Assembly (NCBI RefSeq): GCF_001029285.1
Contig: NZ_LDZY01000001.1
Location: 1-64,000, forward strand
Length of the DNA: 64,000 bases
Direction: 5' to 3'
Origin: Desulfosporosinus acididurans
GTDB lineage: Bacteria; Bacillota; Desulfitobacteriia; Desulfitobacteriales; Desulfitobacteriaceae
Part shown: positions 46,287 to 55,557 of the stretch, one piece after another
Numbering within the stretch: position 1 is the first letter of the stretch
Layout of the letters: every line of letters begins with the position of its first letter
Translations under genes and position numbers: made by a program
Notes under the pieces: model-generated
Database searches by the model: none
Seen by the model: the letters and a program-made list of their open reading frames with translations, nothing else
What the model was told of the DNA's origin: nothing

Positions 46287-46372
46287 ACATTTAGATAAAT
46301 ACACCCAATCTTGCAAGAAAGGTTTCTCGATTAGATTTACTATACCATCGAACAATGGATATAAAGTAACTC

Positions 46373-46416
46373 TAAAAAACTATGGCTTGTTATAGTTTAA
46401 AACTATAACAAGCCAT
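46373..46416 (-). terminator. Terminator of the LysR-family gene
   Basis: The 17-bp stem ATGGCTTGTTATAGTTT and its exact complement are followed on the minus strand by TTTTTTAG. It is about 40 bases past the stop. Confidence 0.88.
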
Positions 46417-46457
46417 TTCTTACTCAAACTTGTCACATAGGGTTTCTGTTCTTAGAA

Positions 46458-47366
46458 TCAGTGATAATCTTGAATTACCTTCTCCAATTCCTGCACATAA
46501 GCAGCTGCCAGCTTGCTAAGTGTTACATTCTTATGCGAAATCCAGCCTACTGTTATTGTCTCGTCAATATTCAAGGGCACGGCGATAATGTTATTGCCGT
46601 TAAGGTCTGCACTTAAAACGCCGGTGGAAATGGTATAGCCGTTTAAACCAATCAAGAGATTAAAGAGTGTTGCCCTGTCACTCACGCGAATATTCTTTTT
46701 ATGGGTTAACGTACTGAGAATTTCCTCAGAAAAATGAAAAGAATTATATTGCCCTTGTTCAAAAGATAGACAAGGGTAAGGATCCAGATCGTCTAAGCTA
46801 ACGTTTGCTTGCTTGGCCAGCGGATTTTTAGCGCTGATAAAAACATGAGGCTGTGCTTGGAATAAAACAGTAAATTCCAGATTGCTTTCTTTCAAAAGCT
46901 TATTAATGACCTTGTTATTAAAGTCGTTAAGATAGAGGATACCGATTTCACTGCGGAGATTTTTTACATCGTCCAAAATTTCATAAGTTTTTGTTTCCCT
47001 TAAGGTAAACTCATAGTCTTCTAAAGCGTATTTTTGGATCAGATTTACAAAGGCATTAACTGAAAAAGCATAGTGCTGAGTTGAAACCGAAAAATGTTGA
47101 GGAGATGGCTTAGCATCCAGGTACCGGTTTTCCAACAGTTCTATTTGTTCTATAACCTGCCGGGCATAACCCAAAAATTCCGTTCCCTCCACAGATACAT
47201 TAATTCCCTTGTTAGTCCGCTCGAAAATAGTGATCTTAAGCTCTTCTTCCAATTCTTTGATGGCCATGGAAAGACTGGGCTGAGATATAAACAATCGCTT
47301 GGCGGCTTCATTAATCGAGCCCCAGTTTGCAATTTCAATGGCATATTTGAGCTGTTGAAATGTCAT
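46458..47366 (-). CDS. LysR-family transcriptional regulator
   Basis: This 302-residue regulator has an N-terminal winged helix (TFQQLKYAIEIANWGSINEAAKRLFISQPSLSMAIKELEEEL) and a two-lobed effector domain. The effector region (LFQAQPHVFISAKNPLA) is typical of CysB/CysL-like and related members; the effector is unknown. It lies between metH and fhs on the same strand with its own terminator. A role in methyl-group or sulfur amino acid control is plausible from position only. Confidence 0.9.
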   Translation of the reverse strand: MTFQQLKYAIEIANWGSINEAAKRLFISQPSLSMAIKELEEELKITIFERTNKGINVSVEGTEFLGYARQVIEQIELLENRYLDAKPSPQHFSVSTQHYAFSVNAFVNLIQKYALEDYEFTLRETKTYEILDDVKNLRSEIGILYLNDFNNKVINKLLKESNLEFTVLFQAQPHVFISAKNPLAKQANVSLDDLDPYPCLSFEQGQYNSFHFSEEILSTLTHKKNIRVSDRATLFNLLIGLNGYTISTGVLSADLNGNNIIAVPLNIDETITVGWISHKNVTLSKLAAAYVQELEKVIQDYH

Positions 47367-47450
47367 CCTTCCCCCCCTATTCTTCGTTAAACTACTTCGT
47401 GCTTTTAATGATACAGTATATCGGAATTCTTATAAGAATACTAGTGATTA

Positions 47451-47475
47451 GTGAACTCGTTCAGCTAAAGCTGAA
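47451..47475 (-). repeat. Solitary IS200/IS605-like right-end hairpin, copy 5
   Basis: Minus-strand TTCAGCTTTAGCTGAA is followed by CGAGTTCAC. Short form of the repeat, between the LysR gene and the fhs terminator. Confidence 0.6.
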
Positions 47476-47493
47476 GCAAAAATGTATCTTCGC

Positions 47494-47526
47494 AAAAAAA
47501 GTACCCTTCCAATAATGGAAAGGTAC
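47494..47526 (-). terminator. Terminator of the methyltransferase-fhs operon
   Basis: The 11-bp stem GTACCCTTCCA/TGGAAAGGTAC (one mismatch) with a 4-base loop is followed by TTTTTTT on the minus strand. Confidence 0.88.
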
Positions 47527-47565
47527 AAACGAAAGGTTTTAGAAAATAAGTGTGCAAACTCGAGC

Positions 47566-49236
47566 TTAGAACAATCCTGTAATTGTTCCGTTAACATCGA
47601 TATCCATTCTCGTCGCTGCCGGACGTTTGGGCAATCCTGGCATAGTCATGATTGCTCCTGTAATTGCCACTAAGAATCCGGCTCCGGCAGAAAGCCTTAG
47701 TTCACGCACGGTAATCGTGAATCCTGTCGGACGTCCCAGACGTGAAGCGTCATCTGAGAGAGAGTATTGTGTTTTGGCCATACAAACGGGCAAATTTCCA
47801 TAACCCATTTCCACATATTTCTTAATAGAGTTTTGAGCTGCTTTATCAAATATAACACCATCGGCCCCGTAAATCTCTTTAGCGATCTTCTCAATTTTGG
47901 CTTCAATAGGCAAATCTAATTCATAAAGGACTTTGAAGTTCGACTCTTTTTCTTCCAGCACGCGAAGAACTGTTTCAGCCAGCTCAACTCCGCCATCTCC
48001 GCCGCTCATAAAGACTTCAGAAAGGGCCACCTCCGCACCCAGCTCCTGACATCTCTTACGGACTAAACTCAGCTCTGCCTCGGTATCTGTTGGGAAGCGA
48101 TTAATTGCTACTACAGCAGGAACACCGAATTTAGCCATGTTTTCGATATGTTTCTCAAGGTTGACAATCCCTCGCCCTAAGGCTCCCAAATCCTCAGTAT
48201 CCAACTGATCTTTGGCGAGACCGCCATTCATCTTCAAAGCTCTAACCGTTGCCACAATAACAACAGCCTCTGGTTTCAAGCCGCCAAACCGGCACTTTAA
48301 ATCAAAGAACTTTTCAGCGCCGAGGTCAGCGCCGAAACCGGCCTCAGTAACGAGATAATCTACTAACTTGAGACCCAGTTTTGTTGCCATAATACTGTTG
48401 CAGCCATGGGCAATGTTAGCAAAGGGCCCGCCATGAATAAATACCGGTGTATTTTCTAACGTTTGAACAAGATTCGGCTTAATGGCATCTTTCATTAAGA
48501 GCGCCATGGCCCCTTCCGCTTCGAGATCGTGGGCCGTTACCGGCTTGCCATCATAGGTGTAGGCCACGACAATCTTGCCAAAACGTTCTTTGAGATCCAT
48601 AAGGTCACTGGCCAAACAAAGAACCGCCATGACTTCAGAAGCAACCGTAATATCATAGCCGCTCTCGCGGGGAACCCCTTCTGTCCTGCCGCCCAAGCCT
48701 ATCACAATTTTGCGCAGGGCGCGGTCATTCATATCTACAACTCGGCGGAAGACAATCTGACGAGGATCAATATTTAAGGGGTTGCCTTGCTGAATGCTAT
48801 TATCCAACATGGCAGCTAAGAGGCTGTGAGCCGAGGTAATGGCATGAAAATCACCTGTAAAATGAAGATTAATATCTTCCATAGGAACCACTTGAGCATA
48901 GCCGCCGCCGGCAGCTCCGCCTTTGATACCAAAACATGGTCCGAGGGATGGTTCGCGAATAGCAATCATGGCTTTCTTGCCCATTTTCCAAAGGGCTTGC
49001 CCTAGTCCTACGGTTGTTGTCGTCTTTCCTTCTCCGGCTGGGGTAGGATTAATAGCCGTTACTAAAATGAGCTTGCCATCAGGCTTATCCTTAAGACGAT
49101 TCCAAACATCAAGGCTAACTTTAGCTTTATACTTGCCGTAAGCCTCAATATCATCCTCTGTCAAATCAAGTTTTTGGGCAATCTCTGTGATTGGTTTCAT
49201 TTCCGCTGCTTGGGCTATTTCGATATCACTTTTCAT
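47566..49236 (-). CDS. fhs: Formate-tetrahydrofolate ligase
   Basis: This 556-residue enzyme has full length and forms 10-formyl-THF from formate, THF and ATP, or runs in reverse to make ATP. The P-loop [19 protein letters not shown] (about 66-84), [22 protein letters not shown] and the HFTGDFHAI signature are intact. It is the last gene of the operon with the corrinoid methyltransferase system. Methyl groups delivered to THF can therefore be oxidised to formate here or enter the Wood-Ljungdahl pathway. Confidence 0.97.
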   Translation of the reverse strand: MKSDIEIAQAAEMKPITEIAQKLDLTEDDIEAYGKYKAKVSLDVWNRLKDKPDGKLILVTAINPTPAGEGKTTTTVGLGQALWKMGKKAMIAIREPSLGPCFGIKGGAAGGGYAQVVPMEDINLHFTGDFHAITSAHSLLAAMLDNSIQQGNPLNIDPRQIVFRRVVDMNDRALRKIVIGLGGRTEGVPRESGYDITVASEVMAVLCLASDLMDLKERFGKIVVAYTYDGKPVTAHDLEAEGAMALLMKDAIKPNLVQTLENTPVFIHGGPFANIAHGCNSIMATKLGLKLVDYLVTEAGFGADLGAEKFFDLKCRFGGLKPEAVVIVATVRALKMNGGLAKDQLDTEDLGALGRGIVNLEKHIENMAKFGVPAVVAINRFPTDTEAELSLVRKRCQELGAEVALSEVFMSGGDGGVELAETVLRVLEEKESNFKVLYELDLPIEAKIEKIAKEIYGADGVIFDKAAQNSIKKYVEMGYGNLPVCMAKTQYSLSDDASRLGRPTGFTITVRELRLSAGAGFLVAITGAIMTMPGLPKRPAATRMDIDVNGTITGLF

Positions 49237-49261
49237 GTCTTTTACCCCATTTCTTTAATCA

Positions 49262-49816
49262 CTATGGTTCAACTAAAATAAGGCTTACACAGGAAATAGT
49301 ATTCTCACCATTATTGTAAGGAATTCCACAACTCTTTTCTAAGGCAATAACGTCGATCCCACTGGCTTCGACAGACCAGACAGCTTCTTCTGGAAATCGG
49401 CACTCTAGATTATCTAAAAAAGCACATCTGCCGCAGTAAGTGCAGGGACCAACATTCAATGGGAGCAGTTTCTTATAAGCAAACGTGCGCCTAAGCTTGT
49501 CCCATAGTTCTCGAAATATCCTAGTGTGTTCTGAGGTTCCTTCCTGCATACCTTCCCAATCAAAGGAACTCTCTAACTGATATACAGTTTGGAAGAGTAA
49601 TCCTTGCCTAAACGTTAGAACCTTCTCCTTTAGTTCAGCAATCGATCCGACGGCAGGAGGACACATCCAGTTTTTATTAAAACTTCCGCAGACATTTTGC
49701 TCACATTGAGTTCTAAAGTCTTCATTAAATTGAATAGCCGCAACGTCGATAGTTGCCGCGTGTGCTGCTCCAAGGGATTTTGCCAGTAACGTCAGCTTTT
49801 CCATGTCAGGGTTCAC
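49262..49816 (-). CDS. DUF2284-type Cys-rich metal-binding protein
   Basis: This 184-residue protein has two Cys groups: CGSFNKNWMCPP near residues 43-54 and CTYCGRCAFLDNLECRFPEE near 125-145, plus Cys in the tail. The CxxCxxC..C group looks like an Fe-S cluster or a zinc site. DUF2284 proteins often sit with corrinoid methyltransferases and radical systems but have no settled role. A part in corrinoid reactivation or cluster delivery is inference. The start is a GTG behind GGGAGAGG, 25 bases ahead of fhs. Confidence 0.82.
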   Translation of the reverse strand: MNPDMEKLTLLAKSLGAAHAATIDVAAIQFNEDFRTQCEQNVCGSFNKNWMCPPAVGSIAELKEKVLTFRQGLLFQTVYQLESSFDWEGMQEGTSEHTRIFRELWDKLRRTFAYKKLLPLNVGPCTYCGRCAFLDNLECRFPEEAVWSVEASGIDVIALEKSCGIPYNNGENTISCVSLILVEP

Positions 49817-49900
49817 AATCAGCCTCTCCCTTCAATTCAGCAGTATAACCCAGGTTGAAAAAAGTTCTTTTCAGCCTGGGTTGTTTTGAGGCTAAGCGTT

Positions 49901-50878
49901 TCAGAACATCTCTTTACTTATTTTGTCAATAGCTTCACTGGCACATTGATAGACACCTGGGAAAGAACTAAAATTCAAACCCTGAGTCAAATTAGGAATG
50001 AAGTACAACTTGCCGCAGTTTTTACAAGCTCTTTCAACTTCTCTGGCAACGATTTCAGGTGTCCATCCTGGGAAATCAACAACACCGCTGTCAATATCCC
50101 CCATGAAGGTAATCTGCTTGCCGTAGTTCTTGATAAGCTCAGGCGTATTGTTAGTTGTCATAACTCCTTGCCAAATATCAATTCCCATTTCAATCATAAA
50201 AGGTACGAGATTAGCCGCATAGGAATCACTATGGTGAACGATTAACTCCACTCCGTTTTGTTTGTAGAATCCATATATTTTTTTGTAAGCAGGCAGATAG
50301 AACTCCTCAAACATAGCAGGGGATATAAAGGAAGATTTTTGACTGCCCCAGTCATCATGATGGAACAGAGCATCAGGATGGAGACGGTCGATCAATACTT
50401 TGGCATAGTTCAACTCATATTCCGTCAGGTAATCAATGAGTTCATGCATAGCCTCCGGTTCTTCATATAACGCCATTAAAGCATCTTCCATGCTCATAAG
50501 ATGGTGACACATTTCAAAGACGCCTGGTGCCACAAAGGCGGTTACGAATTGATCCTTGCGGTCAACGGAACTAGCATGAGCAACAGCTGCAGCCCAAGCT
50601 TCATCCGAATTATTAATAACAGGAGCTTTAACATAGTTTCTCCACTCGGTAATATCCTTTAATACTTTGTGTTCCTCGTCATGGACTGGGAACTGTCCCA
50701 ACTGGCCTTCCGGCCATCTGAACGTAATACCCCAATCATTCTTGAACTCAGTTCCTGGTTCAGCCATAAGTTTCGAGGGAACTTCCAAGATTATCTCCAT
50801 AAACTCGTATTGATTAACAAATCGATCTGGATTTCCACCTTTAATCGTTTCCAGTAAATTTTGTCGTTTCGTTAACAT
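49901..50878 (-). CDS. UroD-family corrinoid methyltransferase
   Basis: This 325-residue TIM barrel of the uroporphyrinogen decarboxylase/MtaA/MtvB family carries HHSDSYAANLVPFMIEMGIDIWQGV and a late HxC-like zinc region (ACKNCGKLYFIPN). True HemE residues are not evident and no haem genes are near. With a corrinoid protein and MeTr upstream it fits the substrate:corrinoid methyltransferase (MtvB/OdmB type) that demethylates methoxylated aromatics or another methyl donor. The substrate is unknown. Confidence 0.88.
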   Translation of the reverse strand: MLTKRQNLLETIKGGNPDRFVNQYEFMEIILEVPSKLMAEPGTEFKNDWGITFRWPEGQLGQFPVHDEEHKVLKDITEWRNYVKAPVINNSDEAWAAAVAHASSVDRKDQFVTAFVAPGVFEMCHHLMSMEDALMALYEEPEAMHELIDYLTEYELNYAKVLIDRLHPDALFHHDDWGSQKSSFISPAMFEEFYLPAYKKIYGFYKQNGVELIVHHSDSYAANLVPFMIEMGIDIWQGVMTTNNTPELIKNYGKQITFMGDIDSGVVDFPGWTPEIVAREVERACKNCGKLYFIPNLTQGLNFSSFPGVYQCASEAIDKISKEMF

Positions 50879-50907
50879 ATGTTACCCCCCTTTTATTTTA
50901 GGTTGTC

Positions 50908-51540
50908 TTAACCTTTTACCAATTCCTGAGCTTTTACTGCTGCACTTCCTGCATCAGGTGCAAAACCATCGGCGCCAATTTCAGCAGCATATTCAGCGGT
51001 TACAGGCGCACCGCCGACAATCACCTTAAATCCGCTTAAACCGCTGTCTTTAAGTGCTTGAATAGTGCTTCTCATGGCAGTCATAGTTGTTGTAAGAAGC
51101 CCTGAGCAGGCCACCAGGGTAACATTTTCATTTTCTTTGACGGCATCGATAAATTTAGATGCTGAAACGTCTACGCCGAGGTCAACCATTTTAAAGCCGG
51201 CACTTTCAAGCATCATTTTGACAAGATTTTTACCGATATCATGGAGATCACCTTCAACAGTACCAATAACACAGGTACCTAGCGAGGAGGTGTTATCGCT
51301 TACGAGATGGGGTTTAAGGACTTCAACCCCTTTGGACATTGCTTTAGCAGCCATCAACATTTCAGGAACAAAAATATCTCCGGCGGAAAAGCGGTCACCG
51401 ACAACTCCCATCGAGTCAATCATGGCCTGTAGGATAATTTCCGCTGCGTTTCCTTCATCTAAAGCCTCTTGTATCAAACCAGGTACAATTTTAGCTTTAC
51501 CTTTCTCGACATTTGCTTTTACTTCTTCGATCTTCGACAT
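50908..51540 (-). CDS. Corrinoid (cobalamin-binding) protein of a methyltransferase system
   Basis: This 210-residue protein has a helical cap (residues 1-85) and a Rossmann-type B12 domain. The lower-ligand motif is EGDLHDIGKNLVKMMLESAG, then SGLLTTTMTAM and GGAPVT. It shuttles the methyl group between the UroD-type enzyme and the MeTr encoded on its two sides. Spacing to the UroD-type gene is 29 bases. Length and motifs match MtvC/MtaC/OdmA-type proteins. Confidence 0.95.
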   Translation of the reverse strand: MSKIEEVKANVEKGKAKIVPGLIQEALDEGNAAEIILQAMIDSMGVVGDRFSAGDIFVPEMLMAAKAMSKGVEVLKPHLVSDNTSSLGTCVIGTVEGDLHDIGKNLVKMMLESAGFKMVDLGVDVSASKFIDAVKENENVTLVACSGLLTTTMTAMRSTIQALKDSGLSGFKVIVGGAPVTAEYAAEIGADGFAPDAGSAAVKAQELVKG

Positions 51541-51574
51541 TCCGAATTCCTCCCTTATTTTTTATTCAGACTTT

Positions 51575-51612
51575 AAGGTCACCACTTCTATAAGTGGTGG
51601 TGCCGAGTTCAC
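51575..51612 (+). repeat. Solitary IS200/IS605-like right-end element, copy 6
   Basis: A different hairpin, ACCACTT/AAGTGGT, is followed by GCCGAGTTCAC. It lies between the corrinoid protein and MeTr genes inside the operon. The terminal motif matches the family, but the stem differs, so membership is less certain. Confidence 0.45.
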
Positions 51613-51618
51613 TGATTA

Positions 51619-52422
51619 TTACTTCTTAACACCAAATTTTCCTTCTCGATATGCACCAATGTATTCCATGCAATATTCGTCCATGCCCAGAAGGGCTTCT
51701 GTTGCATAGAGCATACCCATTAGATCTTTGTTCGTCGGATCAAGGATCGCACTGTCCATACCGGAACTCATCGATAAGACAATAAAGGCTTGATTAACGA
51801 GTTTTCGGACAGGGAGATTGAAGGAAATGTTGCTGGCACCACCCGTTACATGAATGTCCGGATACTGCTTCTTAATTTCTTTGATAACATCCATGATCGT
51901 AAGAATGCCATTTTCTGAAGTGCAAAGCATTTGCACTAAAGGATCTATGTGTATTCTTGAAGGAGCAATATTATACTCTTTCGCTTTCTTCATAATCTCT
52001 GCAAACACTTCCAGACGCTTTTCACCCGTCTGAGGTATCCCAGTATCGTCACACAAGAGGGCAGCGCATTCCCATTTTGTCTCAGCAATGAGAGGGAAGA
52101 CAAGTTCAATCTTGTCACCTTCCATGGATACAGAATTTATGAGGCCTGGCTTATTACAAAATTTGATAGCTTCTGCACATATACGCGCATTAGGACTGTC
52201 TATAGATATAGGGGTATCTGTAACCTCTTGCACCAAATCAATAAGCCATTTAATGGTTTCAAGTTCAAGACTGTCTTCAACAGATGCACAAACATCAATG
52301 AAATTGGCACCGGCTTCACTTTGAATTTTAGCAAGGTTTTTAATAAATTCGGCATCTTTGCCGGCAATCGCCTTAGCCACGGAAGGAATAGCGCCGTTAA
52401 TTTTTTCGCCAATAATTATCAA
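51619..52422 (-). CDS. Methyltetrahydrofolate:corrinoid methyltransferase
   Basis: This 267-residue TIM-barrel pterin-binding enzyme resembles AcsE, MtvA and OdmD. IIIGEKINGAIPSVAKAI at the N-terminus, ANFIDVCAS, SIDSPNARICAEAI and GGASNISFNLP are the pterin-binding signatures. It moves the methyl group from the corrinoid protein to THF, or the reverse. It is the first gene of MeTr-corrinoid-UroD-DUF2284-fhs. The Wood-Ljungdahl AcsE is the close alternative, but the UroD partner favours an O-demethylase type. Confidence 0.92.
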   Translation of the reverse strand: MIIIGEKINGAIPSVAKAIAGKDAEFIKNLAKIQSEAGANFIDVCASVEDSLELETIKWLIDLVQEVTDTPISIDSPNARICAEAIKFCNKPGLINSVSMEGDKIELVFPLIAETKWECAALLCDDTGIPQTGEKRLEVFAEIMKKAKEYNIAPSRIHIDPLVQMLCTSENGILTIMDVIKEIKKQYPDIHVTGGASNISFNLPVRKLVNQAFIVLSMSSGMDSAILDPTNKDLMGMLYATEALLGMDEYCMEYIGAYREGKFGVKK

Positions 52423-52651
52423 GATTAATCTACCTCCATTTCAGGTCGTTCTTCAACGAGTTTCCTTTTCTCTTTTCAAAACAGGAAGCACGTCACCTCC
52501 AAATCAAAATATTTGTCTATACATTATATTATTATTATATATTTTATTTTTAAAAAATTCTACCTTTGTGAAATTTTACATATAATTCTGTTGAGATTGT
52601 ACATTACACTAGCCTATAGCTCCGACGAATTAATATTTGCAAATCTTCTAG
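52423..52651. other. Promoter region of the methyltransferase operon
   Basis: Very AT-rich sequence with alternating TA runs (52515-52560). On the minus strand TATGTAAAATTTCACAA near 52567-52582 is one good and one poor half of a Rex site. No riboswitch and no coding frame of note were seen. The ribosome site TGGAGGTGA lies near 52490, too far for MeTr; a closer AATGGAGGTAG precedes its ATG. Confidence 0.35.
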
Positions 52652-52680
52652 CAAAAAAGGTACCCAATCAGGGTACCTTA
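52652..52680 (-). terminator. Terminator of the APC permease gene
   Basis: The perfect 9-bp stem AAGGTACCC/GGGTACCTT has a 5-base loop and is followed on the minus strand by TTTTTT. Confidence 0.88.
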
Positions 52681-52722
52681 AAACCATTAATTCACAGACT
52701 TTTATCTGGCCATATCATTCTC

Positions 52723-54123
52723 TTAGTCAACATCGACCTTTGCTTCTCTATTTAAATTGCTATGTTTATACCCATACAAGAAATAGATAGCCAAACCAAT
52801 GACTAACCAGACAAAGAAACGAATCCAGGTAGCTCCAGGTAGTTTAAACATAAGAAATAAAGAGAATGCGGCAGCTAATAGTGGGACGACAGGTACTCCC
52901 GGGCACCGGAAAGCGCGCGGCAGATCAGGCTGGGATTTACGTAAAACAATAACCGCAATTGAGACAAAAACAAAAGCTGACATGGTACCGATATTGACCA
53001 TTTCCGCAAGGACATCGATTGGAGTTAATCCGGCTACTATTGCTACAATAATACCTGTTAACCAAGTGCTTTTATTAGGAGTTTTATGAATCGGATGGGT
53101 CTCACTAAAGATTTTCGGAAGTAAGCCATCACGAGACATTGCATAGAAAACCCGAGTTTGCCCATAGAGCATAACAAGCAGTACTGTCGTAATACCTCCA
53201 AGGGCACCTATGGAAATGATTCCGGCAGCCCAATTCTGATGCATTACTTGCAATGCTAAGGCAATAGGGGCCGAAACATTTAATTTCGTGTAAGAAACAG
53301 CGCCGGTCAAAAGAGCTGTTACAATGATATACAAAACAGTACAAACAATTAAAGAAGCGATAATTCCACGCGGTAAATCCTTTTGAGGATTTTTAACTTC
53401 TTCCGCTGCAGTCGAAACAGCATCAAAACCAATATAGGCAAAGAAAACAATAGCGGCCCCCCTGAACACTCCATTCCAACCATAAGGCATGAAAGGCTGC
53501 CAGTTAGCAGGCTTAACATAAAATATCGATACTACAATAAAGACTAAGACGGCAAATAATTTGATGGCAACGATAATATTGTTAACTCTGGTGCTTTCTT
53601 TAACTCCTTGGGATAAAAGCCAAGTAATCAGAAGAGCGATTAATAATGCAGGGATGTTGACTAGTCCTCCCGAACCCGCTGACAAAGTGCCCCAGGCAGG
53701 CAAATTAATGCCTAAACCTTGCAGCAGCTTAACAAAATACCCTGACCAGCCAATGGCTACAGTACTACAAGCTAGTGCATATTCCAGCATTAGATCCCAT
53801 CCGATGATCCAAGCAAAAAATTCACCAAGAGCAGCATAACTGTAAGTATACGCGCTCCCGGCCACAGGAACCATTGAAGCGAATTCTGCGTAGACCAGAG
53901 CTGCGAAGGCACAGGCAATTCCGGAAATAACAAACGATAAAACCAATGCTGGCCCGGCATACTCAGCTGCTGCTACACCTGTTAAGACAAAAATTCCGGT
54001 TCCAATAATAGCACCAATACCCAAAGCAGTAAGATCCAGTGCGCCTAAGGCTTTCTTGAGGCCACTTTTTTGCTGTGATTCCAAAATAAGCTTGGTGATA
54101 GATTTTTTTCGCAATAAATTCAT
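52723..54123 (-). CDS. APC-family amino acid permease (cationic amino acid transporter type)
   Basis: This 466-residue protein has 12 membrane segments. The N-terminal LTALGIGAIIGTGIFVLTG is the APC substrate-binding helix. GSAYTYSYAALGEFFAWIIGWDLMLEY and FFAYIGFDAVSTAAEEVKNPQKDLPRGI are typical of the CAT/YfnA subgroup. It would import an amino acid with protons; lysine, arginine or a branched-chain amino acid are possible. It is monocistronic, with a long AT-rich leader. Confidence 0.9.
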   Translation of the reverse strand: MNLLRKKSITKLILESQQKSGLKKALGALDLTALGIGAIIGTGIFVLTGVAAAEYAGPALVLSFVISGIACAFAALVYAEFASMVPVAGSAYTYSYAALGEFFAWIIGWDLMLEYALACSTVAIGWSGYFVKLLQGLGINLPAWGTLSAGSGGLVNIPALLIALLITWLLSQGVKESTRVNNIIVAIKLFAVLVFIVVSIFYVKPANWQPFMPYGWNGVFRGAAIVFFAYIGFDAVSTAAEEVKNPQKDLPRGIIASLIVCTVLYIIVTALLTGAVSYTKLNVSAPIALALQVMHQNWAAGIISIGALGGITTVLLVMLYGQTRVFYAMSRDGLLPKIFSETHPIHKTPNKSTWLTGIIVAIVAGLTPIDVLAEMVNIGTMSAFVFVSIAVIVLRKSQPDLPRAFRCPGVPVVPLLAAAFSLFLMFKLPGATWIRFFVWLVIGLAIYFLYGYKHSNLNREAKVDVD

Positions 54124-54556
54124 TAACTAAGTAGCTCCTTTCTTTATGACAATCGTTTGTAAGAAATCATCTCTTTGATTATTGGTGCCTATAACTGGGA
54201 TTTAACCCTCCTTCCTCAGTTATAAGTTTACTCTATTTATTTTTAAAAATAAATATTATTTGATTTAATTTTTATATAAAATTTTTTATTTCCTATAATT
54301 TTTCTATATAAGTTATCACTTATTTTTATATAAGATATAATAAAAAAGAATGTTTATTATATAAAAGAATTAAAATTTTTATGTAATTTAAATATATGTC
54401 ATTACAGGTAATTAATAACAGAGGTTTGATTTTAAACCTCTGCTCTCAAATTATTTAGTTATACTTTTGACATAATTTCAACCTGATATTAATACCTTGC
54501 TGTCCTTTAGTTATTATACTGTTCTATATCATTAACCATTTTTGAACGAATAATTC
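54124..54556. other. AT-rich intergenic region with two hairpins
   Basis: The permease leader holds TATAACTG/CAGTTATA arms near 54190-54228. A second hairpin CAGAGGTTT/AAACCTCTG at 54419-54442 may end the upstream minus-strand gene. The rest is extremely AT-rich. No T-box features were recognised, which matters because the gene is an amino acid permease. Confidence 0.4.
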
Positions 54557-55129
54557 CTATTCCATCTTTATATTTTCCTCTGAAGCTTCAAAATTATCCA
54601 CTTTCCAGGTTCCCTTCTCTTTTTTTATTAACAGAGTATAGCCAGTGCTGAAAGGGGTACCTCTCACAATTCTATTTTTCTTATTGTTCTTTTTGTTTAG
54701 TTCTTTAAAGTATTTGTCTTCAGCACTGATCACACACGTTTTTACGTTATAAACCACCTCTGCTTCCTGCCGATTCTCGCTCAAAGTAATTGAGAGAAAC
54801 TCACAATCTTCATATTTAGATTTAATCTTATTGTCTGTAAGGATTTTGATGGTGTTTTCTTCATCATTGTTCTTAACCAGTTTAATAAGATGGTCTACTG
54901 TATATAGATGATATTCGGCCCTTCCATCTAAAGATTCATAATTGCGTTCGGTTAAGGCTTTGGCAAAATCTTGACATACTTTCTTAATCACCAGCATCTC
55001 TTCGGTATCCTCAATCTTCACGACGTTATGGCCATCATCCGGCCTGGTATTATTATCAATGGTCTTATCCTGAGCGATCAGAGATCCCAGAATATCTGTC
55101 AAGACCTTTTTTAAAACTTCCGTCTTCAT
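54557..55129 (-). CDS. Protein of unknown function, NTF2/Tim44-like C-terminal half
   Basis: The 190-residue soluble protein has a helical head (MKTEVLKKVLTDILGSLIAQ). Its C-terminal ~130 residues, with KVCQDFAKALTERNYESLDG ... EAEVVYNVKTCV ... LLIKKEKGTWKVDNFE, have the strand pattern of NTF2/Tim44-like cone folds. No export signal. The ATG at 55129 has GAGGGAGA seven bases upstream and is preferred to one nine codons earlier. I do not recognise a named family. Confidence 0.65.
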   Translation of the reverse strand: MKTEVLKKVLTDILGSLIAQDKTIDNNTRPDDGHNVVKIEDTEEMLVIKKVCQDFAKALTERNYESLDGRAEYHLYTVDHLIKLVKNNDEENTIKILTDNKIKSKYEDCEFLSITLSENRQEAEVVYNVKTCVISAEDKYFKELNKKNNKKNRIVRGTPFSTGYTLLIKKEKGTWKVDNFEASEENIKME

Positions 55130-55282
55130 TTGATCTCCCTCTTTCGCGGTCCTCATAAACTCACACTTAAAGTAGTTTATGAATCATGAAACAATTCGGA
55201 TACTCACAAGATTTTGCCCTTTGGTCAATGATCTTTTCGGCAGGTATTAAGGTATATTACTTTTAGAACGTTAAAGATTGAA

Positions 55283-55396
55283 GTGAACTCGTTCAGCTAA
55301 AGCTGAACATCGGGCTTCAGATACAATAATGTCCAGTGGACATTATTGCCGAGCCGCCTTTCCCAATAGGAATACTTAGCGGCGAAGGAGGACTCT
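55283..55396 (-). repeat. Full-length structured repeat (IS200/IS605-like right end), copy 7
   Basis: Nearly identical to copy 3. It has the CTCCTTCGCCGC block, GGCGGCTCGG, the 25-base palindrome at 55324-55348, TATCTGAAGCCC, the perfect hairpin GTTCAGC/GCTGAAC and terminal GAGTTCAC followed by TTCA. No tnpA or tnpB gene is adjacent. Confidence 0.75.
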
Positions 55397-55557
55397 CTCC
55401 CACCTATGACAACGATTTTTTTCTAAACTCCTTGTCCATTTTAATGACTATCAGTGCAAATTTGTTCTTAAAAATAACAAGAAGGCTATCGCACTCCACC
55501 ATAAGCGAAAATAGCCTTAATGCTTCTTAATCTTAAGGAGCCGCCATAAATCATTAA

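Noticed and set aside
46050-46457. Cobalamin or SAM riboswitch ahead of metH
   Set aside because: The structured DNA there matches the dispersed repeat family of this window. No B12-box or SAM-box core was seen.
49901-50878. Uroporphyrinogen decarboxylase HemE of haem synthesis
   Set aside because: The fold is shared, but the operon partners (corrinoid protein, MeTr) and the zinc-type residues favour a methyltransferase.
52567-52582. Possible Rex site in the promoter region of the methyltransferase operon
   Set aside because: Only one half (TTGTGAA) is good. The other half departs at three positions, so I do not annotate it.
54124-54556. T-box or other amino acid riboswitch ahead of the APC permease
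   Set aside because: No T-box sequence, specifier stem or antiterminator was found, only short hairpins.
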